In this document: positions 30,389 to 39,433 of the stretch, piece by piece
Numbering within the stretch: the first letter of the stretch is position 1
How the letters are laid out: the number at the start of each line of letters is the position of its first letter
Source of the DNA: Antrihabitans auranticaus
GTDB lineage: Bacteria; Actinomycetota; Actinomycetes; Mycobacteriales; Mycobacteriaceae
Assembly (NCBI RefSeq): GCF_016481275.1
Contig: NZ_JAEMNW010000003.1
Location: 248,001 to 312,000 of the forward strand
Reading direction: 5' to 3'
DNA: 64,000 bases
Notes under the pieces: generated by a model
What the model was told of the DNA's origin: nothing
Database searches by the model: none
The model's input: only the letters and a program-made list of their open reading frames with translations
Made by a program: the position numbers and the translations under genes

Positions 30389-30993
30389 ATCGCCCGCCGA
30401 CCGGACAATGCGCGGCCGAGGGTCAACTCGTCGGCGAACTCCAGGTCGCCACCCATCGGCAAACCCGACGCGAGCCTGGTCACCGACAACCCCGGAAAGA
30501 CGCGCAGCATGCGGACCAGGTAGGTCGCGGTCGCTTCGCCTTCGGTGTTCGGGTCGGTCGCAATGATGACCTCCGTGACATCGATACCGTCCTCCTGATT
30601 TCCGACACGGGTCATCAACTCGCGGATTCGCAACTGGTCCGGACCGATGCCACTCAACGGGTCCAGTGCACCGCCCAACACGTGGTAGCGCCCGCGAAAT
30701 TCACGCGTCCGCTCGACAGCTTGGACGTCCTTGGGCTCCTCGACGACGCAGATCATCGTCCGATCACGTCGCGGGTCCGAGCAGATTCGACACGTCTCCT
30801 TGTCGGCGACCGTGCCGCATACGATGCAGAATTGAACACCGTCGCGGATCTTCTGCAATGCGTTCTGCAGCCGCTCTATCTCGGGCGGCTCGACGGACAG
30901 GAAATGAAAGGCTATGCGCTGGGCGCTCTTCGGCCCGATGCCGGGAAGCTTGCCAAGTTCGTCGATCAGATCCTGGACTGGACCTTCGTACAC
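30385..30993 (-). CDS. recR: Recombination mediator RecR
   Basis: Acts with RecO/RecF to load RecA at gaps and ends. The 202-residue protein has an N-terminal helix-hairpin-helix ([20 protein letters not shown]), a four-cysteine zinc finger (C56, C59, C68, C71), a Toprim domain (about 79-175) with [19 protein letters not shown], and the C-terminal [20 protein letters not shown] signature. The GTG start shares one base with the ybaB stop, so the two are translationally coupled. Confidence 0.97.
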   Translation of the reverse strand: MYEGPVQDLIDELGKLPGIGPKSAQRIAFHFLSVEPPEIERLQNALQKIRDGVQFCIVCGTVADKETCRICSDPRRDRTMICVVEEPKDVQAVERTREFRGRYHVLGGALDPLSGIGPDQLRIRELMTRVGNQEDGIDVTEVIIATDPNTEGEATATYLVRMLRVFPGLSVTRLASGLPMGGDLEFADELTLGRALSGRRAM

Positions 30994-31334
30994 TAGAAGT
31001 CCGGCAGACCCGGGAGTGCACCGCCACCGAATGCGCCGGCGAGCGGTCCGAGCGTGCGGGTAGCGACTTCCTGCGCCTTGGCGTTCGCGTCGGCGATCGC
31101 GCCGATTACCAAATCCTGCAGTGTCTCGACATCCTCGGGATCAACGACCTTCGGGTCGATCGTCAATCCGGTGAGTTCGCCGGTTCCCCTGACCGTCGCG
31201 GTCACCAAACCGCCGCCGGCCTGGCCCGTAACCTCTGCCTCGGCGATCTGCGCCTGCGCCGCCATCAACTGCTGCTGCATCGCCTGAGCTTGCGCGAGGA
31301 TCTGCGACATATCTGGTTGTCCACCCGGTTGCAC
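30993..31334 (-). CDS. YbaB/EbfC nucleoid-associated protein
   Basis: Small DNA-binding dimer, 113 residues: an N-terminal coiled-coil ([20 protein letters not shown]), a beta-meander with [20 protein letters not shown], and a C-terminal helix [19 protein letters not shown]. It overlaps recR by one base. In most actinobacteria dnaX lies immediately upstream; here dnaX is 21 kb away, beyond accessory genes. Confidence 0.93.
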   Translation of the reverse strand: MQPGGQPDMSQILAQAQAMQQQLMAAQAQIAEAEVTGQAGGGLVTATVRGTGELTGLTIDPKVVDPEDVETLQDLVIGAIADANAKAQEVATRTLGPLAGAFGGGALPGLPDF

Positions 31335-31423
31335 GTGCGTCCTTCCTCGAACACAAAACGGTCATCAGCCAGCCTAGACGCTGCAACGATTCGGGGATTC
31401 GCCCCCGCGCCGGAATCGGGGCC

Positions 31424-31461
31424 TTGACTCTCCGGCCACTGGAGAGTGTTTGCTCTAGGAC
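31424..31461 (+). promoter_or_regulatory. MerR-type promoter with operator dyad
   Basis: The dyad ACTCTCC-N7-GGAGAGT (31427-31447) starts inside the -35 TTGACT (31424-31429). A -10-like TTTGCT (31449-31454) gives the long 19-bp spacer that MerR activators remodel. The ATG follows 7 bases after the -10, so the message is probably leaderless. Confidence 0.65.
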
Positions 31462-32256
31462 ATGACGGCACTGGTTCCAATCGGAGAGTTCGCGCGGCTG
31501 AGCCATCTGAGCGTCAAGACGCTGCGCTACTACCACGAGGTCGGGCTCCTGGACCCGGCAACGATCGACGACCGATCCGGTTACCGCCGCTACTCGACGG
31601 CACAGGTCGAGAGCGCCCATCTCATCCGGCGCCTTCGGGATCTCGACATGCCGGTCGCAGAGGTGCGAGCGGTGGTCACTGCGGCCGACGACGAAACCCG
31701 CAACGCGGCACTGCGCGCCCACCTCGAACGCATGGAGTCCGAACTCGTTCGCACACAGCAGGTCGTCGCATCACTGCGGTCGCTGCTCGGACCCGCACGA
31801 TCGCTCGCGGTCGAGTACCGGACGATCGATCCGCTCTGGGTCTTCGCTGAGCGTGGCTGGACCGGGCATGCCGATGTCGGGCAGTGGTGCGGCGAAGTGT
31901 TCCCTCAGCTCTACGGGGCCGTCGAGGCCGCGGGCGTCGAGCCCGTCGGACCCGGTGGCGCCACCTACTCCAACGATTTCTTCGAACTCGACGAGGGCGA
32001 GACAGTCGCCTTCGTACCCGTACCGGCAGGGACAGTCGGCGCGGTCGCGCTCGCCGGCGGCCGCTTTGCCGTGACCGTCCACGCGGGGCCGTTCGAAGAG
32101 TTCGACCGCACCTATGGCGCGCTCGGCAGTTACGTCGCCGAGAACGACACTGCCGCAACCGATCCCATCCGCGAGATCTACGTCGTCGGACCTAACCACA
32201 CAACCGATCCGCACGCCTGGCGGACGGACCTCTGCTGGCCGCTGGCCGCACACTGA
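31462..32256 (+). CDS. MerR-family regulator with GyrI-like effector domain (BmrR type)
   Basis: A 264-residue regulator. The N-terminal winged helix is VPIGEFARLSHLSVKTLRYY followed by HEVGLLDPATID and SGYRRYSTAQV. A coiled-coil dimer helix (about 75-110) and a C-terminal GyrI-like ligand pocket (about 115-260) follow, as in multidrug-sensing BmrR. Its own promoter carries a MerR-type dyad. A VOC-domain gene follows 14 bases later and is the likely regulated partner. Confidence 0.88.
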   Translation: MTALVPIGEFARLSHLSVKTLRYYHEVGLLDPATIDDRSGYRRYSTAQVESAHLIRRLRDLDMPVAEVRAVVTAADDETRNAALRAHLERMESELVRTQQVVASLRSLLGPARSLAVEYRTIDPLWVFAERGWTGHADVGQWCGEVFPQLYGAVEAAGVEPVGPGGATYSNDFFELDEGETVAFVPVPAGTVGAVALAGGRFAVTVHAGPFEEFDRTYGALGSYVAENDTAATDPIREIYVVGPNHTTDPHAWRTDLCWPLAAH

Positions 32257-32270
32257 AAAGGAGAAACACA

Positions 32271-32624
32271 ATGCCGCTGTCACTCGAGCACATCACCTTC
32301 GACTGCAATGACGCCGGAGCGCTCGCGAAGTTCTGGTCCGCGCTGCTCGACCGACCGGTCGACCCGGACGCGAGCCAGTACTTCGCAACCGTCGGCCACA
32401 GCAGTGCAAGCGCACCGGTGCTGATGTTCATCGCCGTTCCGGACAAGAATCCCGGTAAGAACACCATCCACATCGACTTTGTCGCCACAGACTGGACCGA
32501 GCAGATCGAACGCGCCGTCAGCCTTGGTGCCGAGCACGTCGCCGACTACGACGAGTACGGCACCAAGTGGGCCACCCTGCGCGACCCTGAAGGCAATCTG
32601 TTCGACATCGGAGCGGGTATGTAA
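32271..32624 (+). CDS. VOC-family (glyoxalase/dioxygenase-fold) protein
   Basis: A 117-residue protein of two beta-alpha-beta-beta-beta modules: LEHITFDCNDAGALAKFWSA at the N-terminus and WATLRDPEGNLFDIGAG at the C-terminus, the glyoxalase_6-like pattern. Roles range from antibiotic sequestration to metal-dependent isomerisation; the substrate is unknown. A strong ribosome site AAGGAGAA precedes the ATG. It is cotranscribed with the MerR regulator, so an inducible detoxification or resistance role is plausible. Confidence 0.85.
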   Translation: MPLSLEHITFDCNDAGALAKFWSALLDRPVDPDASQYFATVGHSSASAPVLMFIAVPDKNPGKNTIHIDFVATDWTEQIERAVSLGAEHVADYDEYGTKWATLRDPEGNLFDIGAGM

Positions 32625-32686
32625 ATGCTGAGCGTCGAGGGAGAACGCGGGATCGGACCGATAGGTCGAGCGTGACCCGAAAGCGT

Positions 32687-32729
32687 GGTATCCATTTGGG
32701 AACCAGTCTTCTCCGACAGGAGGGATACC
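32687..32729 (+). promoter_or_regulatory. Hairpins enclosing the ribosome site of the sensor kinase
   Basis: GGTATCC (32687-32693) can pair with GGATACC (32723-32729). Inside, CTCC (32711-32714) pairs with GGAG (32719-32722) of the ribosome site around a GACA loop. Either fold would occlude initiation at ATG 32737. Confidence 0.35.
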
Positions 32730-32736
32730 GGCGCGA

Positions 32737-33969
32737 ATGACCGACGTGCAGGTGCAGTCACCGACCCAACGCGTCGACGATGGGGATCCGCAGTCGACCC
32801 ACGATGCCTCGGACAGGATCATTCGATCCCTTGCCGCGACGCTGGGCGTCGGCGCCAGCATCTACGGGGTCGCGGTGTTGCCGCAGATTCTGCACGAGTC
32901 GCACTACTACCGAAGCTGGTGGACGCCGTTCGCGATGGTCGCGATCTTCGGCTCGGGACTTGCCCTCGCGGCCATCTCGTTCCGGACAAGCCTCGTCGTC
33001 GTGCGGCGCTTCGCGGGGGCGGTCGCCGTCGGGTTCCTGCTCGTCGGCGCCCTAGCGCCCGTGGCGCTGACGGCTACGGTCGACGGCGCCCAGTCGACCT
33101 GGCAGTTCAGGGTCGCCGCAGTCGGTGCCATCGCAGCGAGCCTCGCATTTCGGCCACTGCAGGCGGCCGGGTATGTGGTGGCCGCTGCCGCGACGGCGAC
33201 GTTCGCGAACTACTACGCGCTGGGTGAAACAGGAATCGTCGCCCTGGGCCAGGACTTCGGCCGCTGTTTCGCTACGGCGGGCCTCTTCACCTGGGTCGTC
33301 GTGTGTGCGGTTCGTGGTGCGGCAATCCTCGACCGCGCGACAGCCGACGCGGAGCACGAAGCGGCCAAGGTTGCCGCGGCGAACGCGACCGAACTGGAAC
33401 GAGAACGATTCGCCGGGCTGATCCACGACGCGGTCCTGTCGACGCTGCTCGACGCTTCGAGGTTCCGGAACTCGGGGACTCTGGCGCGCCAGGCGGCGAC
33501 CACTCTGCGGCAACTGGACGAACTCCGCCCGGCAGACATCGCAGCCGAATTTCTCGATGCCACAACGACGATCGAGCGCATCCACGCGGTCGCAACACAG
33601 ATCATCGCGGACATCAGCGTCGCAGGAGAACGGTCGCCGGACGCAGGCGAATTTCGCATGCCGGCATCTGCGGCCGCCGCCGTCGAGTCGGCCCTCGCGG
33701 AGGCAGTACGAAACAGCCTGCGCCACAGTGCTGTCGAGGGCAGAGCCGTTCGACGAAACATCTCGGTCACCGTGAGCGCGACCGCGCTGCACGTCGAACT
33801 CGTCGACGACGGAGCAGGATTCGACCCAGCCGACGTTCCGGTCGATCGTCTCGGCGTGAAGGGAAGCATCATCGGCCGCATGAACAGGACCGCCGGTGGT
33901 GGCGCGGAGTTGGATTCGCGTCCCGGACACGGCACACGCGTCACGCTGACGTGGAGCGCACAGGCATGA
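32737..33969 (+). CDS. Membrane sensor histidine kinase (NarX/LytS-like)
   Basis: A 410-residue kinase with about five to six hydrophobic helices (30-195), then a cytoplasmic dimerisation helix with the phospho-acceptor in ERERFAGLIHDAVLSTLLDA (H230). An HATPase domain follows with the N box AEAVRNSLRHS (N326), G1 box DDGAGF (357-362) and the terminal GHGTRVTLTW. The short H-box type resembles kinases paired with LuxR-type response regulators, but none is nearby. Its stop overlaps the next gene by 4 bases (ATGA). Confidence 0.85.
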   Translation: MTDVQVQSPTQRVDDGDPQSTHDASDRIIRSLAATLGVGASIYGVAVLPQILHESHYYRSWWTPFAMVAIFGSGLALAAISFRTSLVVVRRFAGAVAVGFLLVGALAPVALTATVDGAQSTWQFRVAAVGAIAASLAFRPLQAAGYVVAAAATATFANYYALGETGIVALGQDFGRCFATAGLFTWVVVCAVRGAAILDRATADAEHEAAKVAAANATELERERFAGLIHDAVLSTLLDASRFRNSGTLARQAATTLRQLDELRPADIAAEFLDATTTIERIHAVATQIIADISVAGERSPDAGEFRMPASAAAAVESALAEAVRNSLRHSAVEGRAVRRNISVTVSATALHVELVDDGAGFDPADVPVDRLGVKGSIIGRMNRTAGGGAELDSRPGHGTRVTLTWSAQA

Positions 33970-34988
33970 CCGACAACGAGTGGAGCCTGCGCAGTCTGCT
34001 CGGCCTGAAGGGGCGCTCCGGGTTCGTTCTCCTCGGACTTCTGCTCGCGACGATCGCGCTGATCATGACCCGCAACTTCGAATCGACGAACAACCGGGGA
34101 AGCGTTGCCGTTGCGTTCCTGCTGATGGCGCCGACCGCGGTCGTGGTTGTGCGCGCCGAGCGAGATCCGCTCGCACTTCCGTTGACCGTCCTGATCGTCG
34201 CCCTCGGTCCCGCACTGATCGCACTGACGGCGCGAGACATGACATCGGACAGGACTATCTGGACATCGTTCGCGTACTCGTACGTCCTGTGTCTGCTCGT
34301 CGTTCGGGGTCGAATGCTGTGGGCGTGGTGCGGCGTCGCCCTGATGAGCTGTGTTGCTGCGGCGATCGGCGTCCGCGAAGGATTCGGTGCGGACGCGTTC
34401 GCGAGCTCGATCGCACCCGCAGGCACGGTCGCGGCCGTGTCGCTTTTCGCTTACAAGATGCAGCCCACCCTGCAGAGCCTGCGGGCTTTGCGCCACGAGT
34501 CGACGTTGCGCGCCGCGGCGGCCGCGATGCTTGTCGCAGAGAACGAGGAACGCCAACGCCAACTGCGGCGTCTCGACTCGGTGACGCGACCTGTCCTCGA
34601 AACGATCGCGCGCGGCGAGGAACTCGACGACAGCACCCGCGAGGAATGTCGCCTGCTCGAAGCGCAACTGCGCGATCAGTTGCGGGCTCCCGAGCTCGCT
34701 ACCGAAACGATCGCGCGTGCGGCGCGGCAGGCACGGGGACGCGGTGTGGACGTCTCGCTGCTCGCCGGCGGCGCGTTGGCTGACGTGTCTTCCTCGGTGC
34801 GATCGACGGTGCGTGAAGTCATCGTGGACGAGTTGAACGCCGTGCAGACGGGGACGGCGTTCGTGCGGATTCGACCCGTGGGAAGACCCGTCGTCGCTAC
34901 GGTCCTCGTTCGCGACAAGTCGACGAACCGGCGGGTCGAAATAGATGCCTCCGGGACCGCGACCGTCACGGTGGAACCCGACGAGTAG
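33966..34988 (+). CDS. Degenerate kinase-like membrane partner protein
   Basis: A 340-residue protein with about five membrane helices (17-165) and a cytoplasmic helical segment (RQRQLRRLDSVTRPVLETIA) where a kinase would carry its H box; there is no histidine there. The C-terminal part only faintly resembles an ATPase domain and has no N or G boxes. It is translationally coupled to the active kinase by ATGA, so a heteromeric sensor with one catalytically dead partner is likely. No named family recognised with confidence. Confidence 0.65.
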   Translation: MTDNEWSLRSLLGLKGRSGFVLLGLLLATIALIMTRNFESTNNRGSVAVAFLLMAPTAVVVVRAERDPLALPLTVLIVALGPALIALTARDMTSDRTIWTSFAYSYVLCLLVVRGRMLWAWCGVALMSCVAAAIGVREGFGADAFASSIAPAGTVAAVSLFAYKMQPTLQSLRALRHESTLRAAAAAMLVAENEERQRQLRRLDSVTRPVLETIARGEELDDSTREECRLLEAQLRDQLRAPELATETIARAARQARGRGVDVSLLAGGALADVSSSVRSTVREVIVDELNAVQTGTAFVRIRPVGRPVVATVLVRDKSTNRRVEIDASGTATVTVEPDE

Positions 34989-34996
34989 CCCGTTCC

Positions 34997-36670
34997 TCAG
35001 CCCGTTCGCGCGGGAAAGTCGATCGTGACCGCCGCGGTGTCGAGCAGGCTCGGGTCGAGTCCAAGAGTCCTGTTGCGCAACGCTGCGACGAGGAGTGGCG
35101 ATTGCACACCGCCGAGGTCTGGCTGCCGCCGCTGCGTGAGAACCGGCAGTTCGAGCGTCGCTTGCTCGACCGAGACCGTCGCCCACGTCGGCGGGTGCGC
35201 CCACACCGACGGGATGGTGCTGCTGAGCCGAACGCCGAGACGGTGGCCCGCCGGGATCCGCCAGTCTTGGGCGAGGAGGCGAATCTCGGCCTCACCGGTC
35301 GGACCGACCGGTGCGATACCCCACGTGATCGCGGTCGTCTTTGCCTCCGGTGTGACGTCGTACAGCGCCACCGCGACAGTCGAGTTCGCAGGTCCGCGGG
35401 CCTTCGCCCGCACGGTCGCGACTCCTGACAGGTGCTGTTCTTCGGCGAGCGGCTGCGACAGCGTCCAAACGTAAGGTTCCAGCGAATCGAGCGCCGGCGG
35501 GTCGAGGAACGAGCCGGTTCTCAGGTCGACCGTCACGTCGTGAACGTCGGCTGCGGGCCACTGCGTCTCGCTGCGATATTTGCCGTCAGGGGTGCCGACC
35601 GTCACCCTCGGCGCAGTCACCTCGACCGGCAGCCCCGCCACGTGCTTGTCGAAGAACGCCGAAATGTCGTCGGCGTATGTCGCCCGGCAGTTACTGAAGC
35701 AATCGCGATGACCGACCTGTGTGAACAGCGCGAGATGCTCGCCCGGGCCGAGCGCGTCCCAGAGGTCGAAGACCCGGTACGGGCGGGTATTCGCGTCGAA
35801 GAAGCCCTGGCCGACGAATGTGGGAATCTCGACACCCCTTGCGGCCCCGATGAGGTCACGCGCACGCCAGAACGGATCGCCCGGATCGGGATTTTGCATG
35901 TGCGCCACCAGATCCTGATAGCAACCGAGCGGTGTGCTCGTCGCGGCGGCACGGTAGCGCTCGGAGTCTTCGGGGCGGCCGGGCGTCATCGAGAACGTGA
36001 CGTGCTCGAGCGCGGCGCCCGGATCGGCCGGGATCACGCCATCGTTGGTGAGCGGCTGCAGAAAGAACCGCCACGAGATCCCACTCATGTAGATGTAGGA
36101 GTAAGCGTCGACCACCGGCGCGAATATCGCAACGGCTGCAAGCCCTTTGGGTCTGGTCGCGAGACCCATCGCGCCCGCGGCACCCTCGTAGGACACTCCG
36201 TACAACCCCACCCGACCCGTCGACCAGGGTTGTTCGGCCGCCCACTCGACCGCGTGCGTCACGTCCGCCTGCTCGCCGGGTCCGGTGAAATCCGGGCACC
36301 CGGTCGAGCCGCCGTATCCGCGCAAATCGACGATGACGTAGGTGTAGCCGCGCTGCAGAAACAGGTCGACCGGCAGATTCTCCGTAGACGGACCGCCCTC
36401 GAGCCGCGGCGTGGTGATGTACGCGGTGTGGCTGCGGTACGGACTCACGGTCATGATCACCGGCGTCCGCTGGTCGGCTGGGAGCCCTGCAGGCCGGAGC
36501 ACGTCGGCATGCAGGCTGACCCCGTCGGTGGAGGGGATGTACTCCTCGGTCCATACGAAGGGCGCATCACTGGGAGCAGCAGCGACGGGAGCGACGACCG
36601 TCAACGACCACACGCCAAGCAGCACGAGCACCGCTCGCACGAGTACTTGCGCTACCACCCGCCCGCTCAC
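34997..36670 (-). CDS. Secreted X-Pro dipeptidyl-peptidase / CocE-NonD-type hydrolase
   Basis: A 557-residue alpha/beta-hydrolase. A signal peptide (RAVLVLLGVWSLTVVAPVAA then AAPSD) predicts export. The nucleophile lies in GLYGVSYEGAAG (GxSYxG); a histidine follows in TQVGHRDCF; the C-terminal third is the jelly-roll of the peptidase S15 family (DVTVDLRTGSF, LGVRLSSTIPSVW). Substrates may be peptides or esters. GTG 36670 follows GGGGAGG; the frame is open upstream, but only across the ABC permease region. It lies 56 bases downstream of that permease. Confidence 0.85.
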   Translation of the reverse strand: MSGRVVAQVLVRAVLVLLGVWSLTVVAPVAAAPSDAPFVWTEEYIPSTDGVSLHADVLRPAGLPADQRTPVIMTVSPYRSHTAYITTPRLEGGPSTENLPVDLFLQRGYTYVIVDLRGYGGSTGCPDFTGPGEQADVTHAVEWAAEQPWSTGRVGLYGVSYEGAAGAMGLATRPKGLAAVAIFAPVVDAYSYIYMSGISWRFFLQPLTNDGVIPADPGAALEHVTFSMTPGRPEDSERYRAAATSTPLGCYQDLVAHMQNPDPGDPFWRARDLIGAARGVEIPTFVGQGFFDANTRPYRVFDLWDALGPGEHLALFTQVGHRDCFSNCRATYADDISAFFDKHVAGLPVEVTAPRVTVGTPDGKYRSETQWPAADVHDVTVDLRTGSFLDPPALDSLEPYVWTLSQPLAEEQHLSGVATVRAKARGPANSTVAVALYDVTPEAKTTAITWGIAPVGPTGEAEIRLLAQDWRIPAGHRLGVRLSSTIPSVWAHPPTWATVSVEQATLELPVLTQRRQPDLGGVQSPLLVAALRNRTLGLDPSLLDTAAVTIDFPARTG

Positions 36671-36726
36671 CGGAAACCTCCCCTGTCCACCCGAAACCCG
36701 AGCGTACGTGAGGGGTCCGACAGCGG

Positions 36727-37893
36727 TCAGCGACCGATCGCTGCCCGCCACGAAACCCGGGCGCCCGTCCGCAGCACCGAGCGCTGATAGACGCCCGCCG
36801 CAATCCAGGCGACAAGGGCGCAGGCGGCGATCATCAACGCGAGGCTGCCGACGATCTCCGCGGCATTCGCGTTGCCTGCGGCGATCTGCATCGGCATCAG
36901 CGTCGACGAGAACGGCGGGATGAGGCTGATCGTCCGATAGAAGCCGTTGTCGAGGTCGTTGACACCGAAGAACCCCAGATATGCAGAGCTCATCAGCAGC
37001 AACATGACAGGCAACGTGGTCGAGTTGATCTCCTCGACCCGCGAAACCATCGAACCGCCGGCCGCATACAGCGTCGCGAAGAAGATGAACCCGAGCACGA
37101 ACCACACCAGGGCGGCCACGAGGACACTGATTGCGGTGTCCGGAATTTCGAGCAGGCCCGTAGCTCTGGCCGTAATCAATCCCGTCGCGGCAAGGACCGC
37201 GACCTGCACGAAACCGATCACGCCGAGGCCCAGAATCTTCCCCCACAGCAGGTGCAGCGGCTTGATCGTGGACAACAGCAGTTCGACGACGCGACTCGAC
37301 TTCTCTTCGGTGACACCGACTCCCACCGCTGGGGCAAAGTTGGCCACGCCGATGAGGAGCAGCACGGCGGCAACCAGTGAGAGGGCCAAACGCTGCGCAT
37401 AGTCGTCGGCGCGCGGTTCGGTCTCGGTAGTCGTCAGCTTCGCACTCTCCACCGCTGCCGCAAGCTCCGCCGGATCGACCCCGTTGCCGGCCAATACCTC
37501 GTTGATCACCTGCTGCTGGACCGTCGCTTGCAAGACCGCCGCCAGTTCGGCCGGCAGTTCCTCCTTGACGACCACCTCCCTGCCGACCAGCGCCGCTTCC
37601 ACGTCGCCGTCGTCGACCTGCAACCTCGCGGCCTCCCGACTGTCTATGGGCACAACGTCGATCGGTGTTCCGGCTGCGGCTCCGGTGGCCTCGAGCGTCT
37701 GTTGCAGCGACACCGAATCGCCGACGAGGCCCACCTTGGTCGCTTCGTCGTCGTCGTTGCCGGTAAACGCTGCCAGCAGAATCAGCCCGACCACGATCAC
37801 CACGATGAGCAGAGCGTTGATGATCAAGAACGATCTCGTTTGCACTTTCACGAGAATCTCGCGCTTCGCCACCAGCACAATGGAATTCATCAC
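36727..37893 (-). CDS. ABC-2 type exporter permease (NatB-like)
   Basis: A 388-residue membrane subunit. The first helix (SFLIINALLIVVIVVGLILL) is followed by a large extracytoplasmic domain (about 45-175), then five to six helices from about 178, including NFAPAVGVGVTEEKSSRVVE and LLLSTIKPLHLLWGKILGLG, the ABC2_membrane_3 signature. Relatives export sodium or other small substrates. It overlaps its ATPase partner by 4 bases. Confidence 0.88.
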   Translation of the reverse strand: MMNSIVLVAKREILVKVQTRSFLIINALLIVVIVVGLILLAAFTGNDDDEATKVGLVGDSVSLQQTLEATGAAAGTPIDVVPIDSREAARLQVDDGDVEAALVGREVVVKEELPAELAAVLQATVQQQVINEVLAGNGVDPAELAAAVESAKLTTTETEPRADDYAQRLALSLVAAVLLLIGVANFAPAVGVGVTEEKSSRVVELLLSTIKPLHLLWGKILGLGVIGFVQVAVLAATGLITARATGLLEIPDTAISVLVAALVWFVLGFIFFATLYAAGGSMVSRVEEINSTTLPVMLLLMSSAYLGFFGVNDLDNGFYRTISLIPPFSSTLMPMQIAAGNANAAEIVGSLALMIAACALVAWIAAGVYQRSVLRTGARVSWRAAIGR

Positions 37894-38777
37894 GCCACCA
37901 ACTCTCGGAACAACTCGACCAAAGACGGCCTGCGCGTGGTGAATTGATGGACGGGGCCAGTTTTCAGCGCCGCTCGCAACACCTGCTGATCACCCGCGCC
38001 GGGCAGCATCTCGATGACGGTGCGGCCGCCATCCTGTTCCACGACAACGATATTCGGCACCCCGTCTGCCCAACCAATGTGCGCAAGTGGGGCTTCCACA
38101 ATCAGCTGCGGGTTCCCGCGCGCTTGCAATTCGGCAATGGATCCGAGCGCTCGCATCTCACCCGTCACGATGATTCCCACACGATCGCACTGCCGCTCGA
38201 CGAGGTCGAGTTGGTGGCTGGAGAACACGACCGGAACGCCTTCGGCCGCTTTCTCTTTCAGGACTGCCGTCATCACGTCGACGGCGACGGGGTCCAAGCC
38301 GGAGAAGGGCTCGTCGAGGACCAGCACCTTCGGATCGTGGACCAGCGCGGCCGCAAGTTGAACTCGCTGCTGATTGCCCAGCGAAAGTTCGTTGACCATG
38401 TTGCCGACTCGGTCGGCAACACTGAGCCGCTCGGTCCAATGGGCGACAGCCGCAGCAGCGGCGGACTTCCCGAGGCCGTGCAGTCTCGCCAGATAGGTCA
38501 ACTGCTCCCCGACCTTCATCTTCGGATAGAGACCACGTTCCTCCGGCATGTAACCGATCTGGCGCCGCGTCTCGAGATCGACCTCGTGACCGTCGATCAG
38601 GACCCGGCCCGAGTCGGCGGCGAGCACGCCGAGCGCGATCCGCATCGTCGTCGTCTTGCCCGCGCCGTTGGATCCGACGAAACCGAATATCTCACCGTCC
38701 GCGACCTCGAACGACGTCTCTTTCAGCGCTTGCAGATCGCCGTACCGCTTACTTATTCGATCGATAACCAGCGACAT
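37890..38777 (-). CDS. ABC transporter ATP-binding protein (NatA-like)
   Basis: A 295-residue nucleotide-binding subunit: Walker A GSNGAGKTTT, ABC signature LSLGNQQRVQLAAALV (LSxG variant LSLGN), Walker B VLVLDEPFSGLDP, and H-loop SSHQLDLVE. The C-terminal extension (about 215-295) is typical of NatA-type exporters. ATG 38777 follows GGAGTGGGG. First gene of a three-gene unit: ATPase, permease, secreted hydrolase. Confidence 0.92.
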   Translation of the reverse strand: MSLVIDRISKRYGDLQALKETSFEVADGEIFGFVGSNGAGKTTTMRIALGVLAADSGRVLIDGHEVDLETRRQIGYMPEERGLYPKMKVGEQLTYLARLHGLGKSAAAAAVAHWTERLSVADRVGNMVNELSLGNQQRVQLAAALVHDPKVLVLDEPFSGLDPVAVDVMTAVLKEKAAEGVPVVFSSHQLDLVERQCDRVGIIVTGEMRALGSIAELQARGNPQLIVEAPLAHIGWADGVPNIVVVEQDGGRTVIEMLPGAGDQQVLRAALKTGPVHQFTTRRPSLVELFRELVA

Positions 38778-38902
38778 CCCCACTCCGACTGTCGAAACCA
38801 TGGTCCGCGTTCGACCCAACCGTAGCGGTATCCGGTCCAGCACACTCGCCTCACCGCTGGGCGTCACACTGGCTACACTCTCCGGCCAGGGAGGGAACAA
38901 TC

Positions 38903-39376
38903 ATGCGAAACATCGTCTATTCACTGCTGTGCGCAGTGCTCGGGGTAGGTCTGTTCATCGGCGGCATCGCGGAATCCACCGACGACGCGGTGAAATGTGG
39001 CTCGTCCGAAATTCACCCCGGCGAAACCTGCCGCGAGACCAAGAACGGCGCAACCGTCGCGACCCGCTCCTACGAGGAGCAGAAGAAGTCGGACAAGAAC
39101 AGCAATATTTTCCTGCTGCTCGGCGGTCCGGTCATGGCAATCGGCGGGACCATCTGGTTCGTCAGCGAAATTCGCAAACGTCGCAACCGAAGGAACCCGA
39201 TGCCGCAGTCGTGGCAGCCGGTGCCCCAGCAACAGTTCGCGGCCCAGCCGCTTGCACCCCAGCCGTACTACCCGCCGCAGCAGTCGTGGCCCCAACAGCA
39301 GTGGCCGCAGCAGCAGTGGCCGCAGCAACAGCAGCAGTGGCCGCAGCAGGGCCAACCGCCGAATCACTACCGCTGA
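38903..39376 (+). CDS. Small membrane protein with a Gln/Pro/Trp-rich tail
   Basis: A 157-residue protein with two membrane helices (about 4-22 and 68-88) flanking a 45-residue loop that has two cysteines (VKCGSSEIHPGETCRE). The C-terminus (from about 105) is a low-complexity tail of QQQW and PQQ units encoded by near-repeats of CAGCAGTGGCCG at about 39280-39350. ATG follows GGAGGGAAC. Family not recognised; similar tailed small membrane proteins are common in mycolata. Confidence 0.75.
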   Translation: MRNIVYSLLCAVLGVGLFIGGIAESTDDAVKCGSSEIHPGETCRETKNGATVATRSYEEQKKSDKNSNIFLLLGGPVMAIGGTIWFVSEIRKRRNRRNPMPQSWQPVPQQQFAAQPLAPQPYYPPQQSWPQQQWPQQQWPQQQQQWPQQGQPPNHYR

Positions 39377-39433
39377 ATCGGTTGCATCACAACCGAAATG
39401 CCGCCCGGACCCCGTCCGGGCGGCAGGTTTCGG

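Noticed and set aside
32737-34988. A complete two-component system
   Set aside because: No receiver-domain protein lies within several kilobases; the second gene lacks kinase motifs and is not a response regulator.
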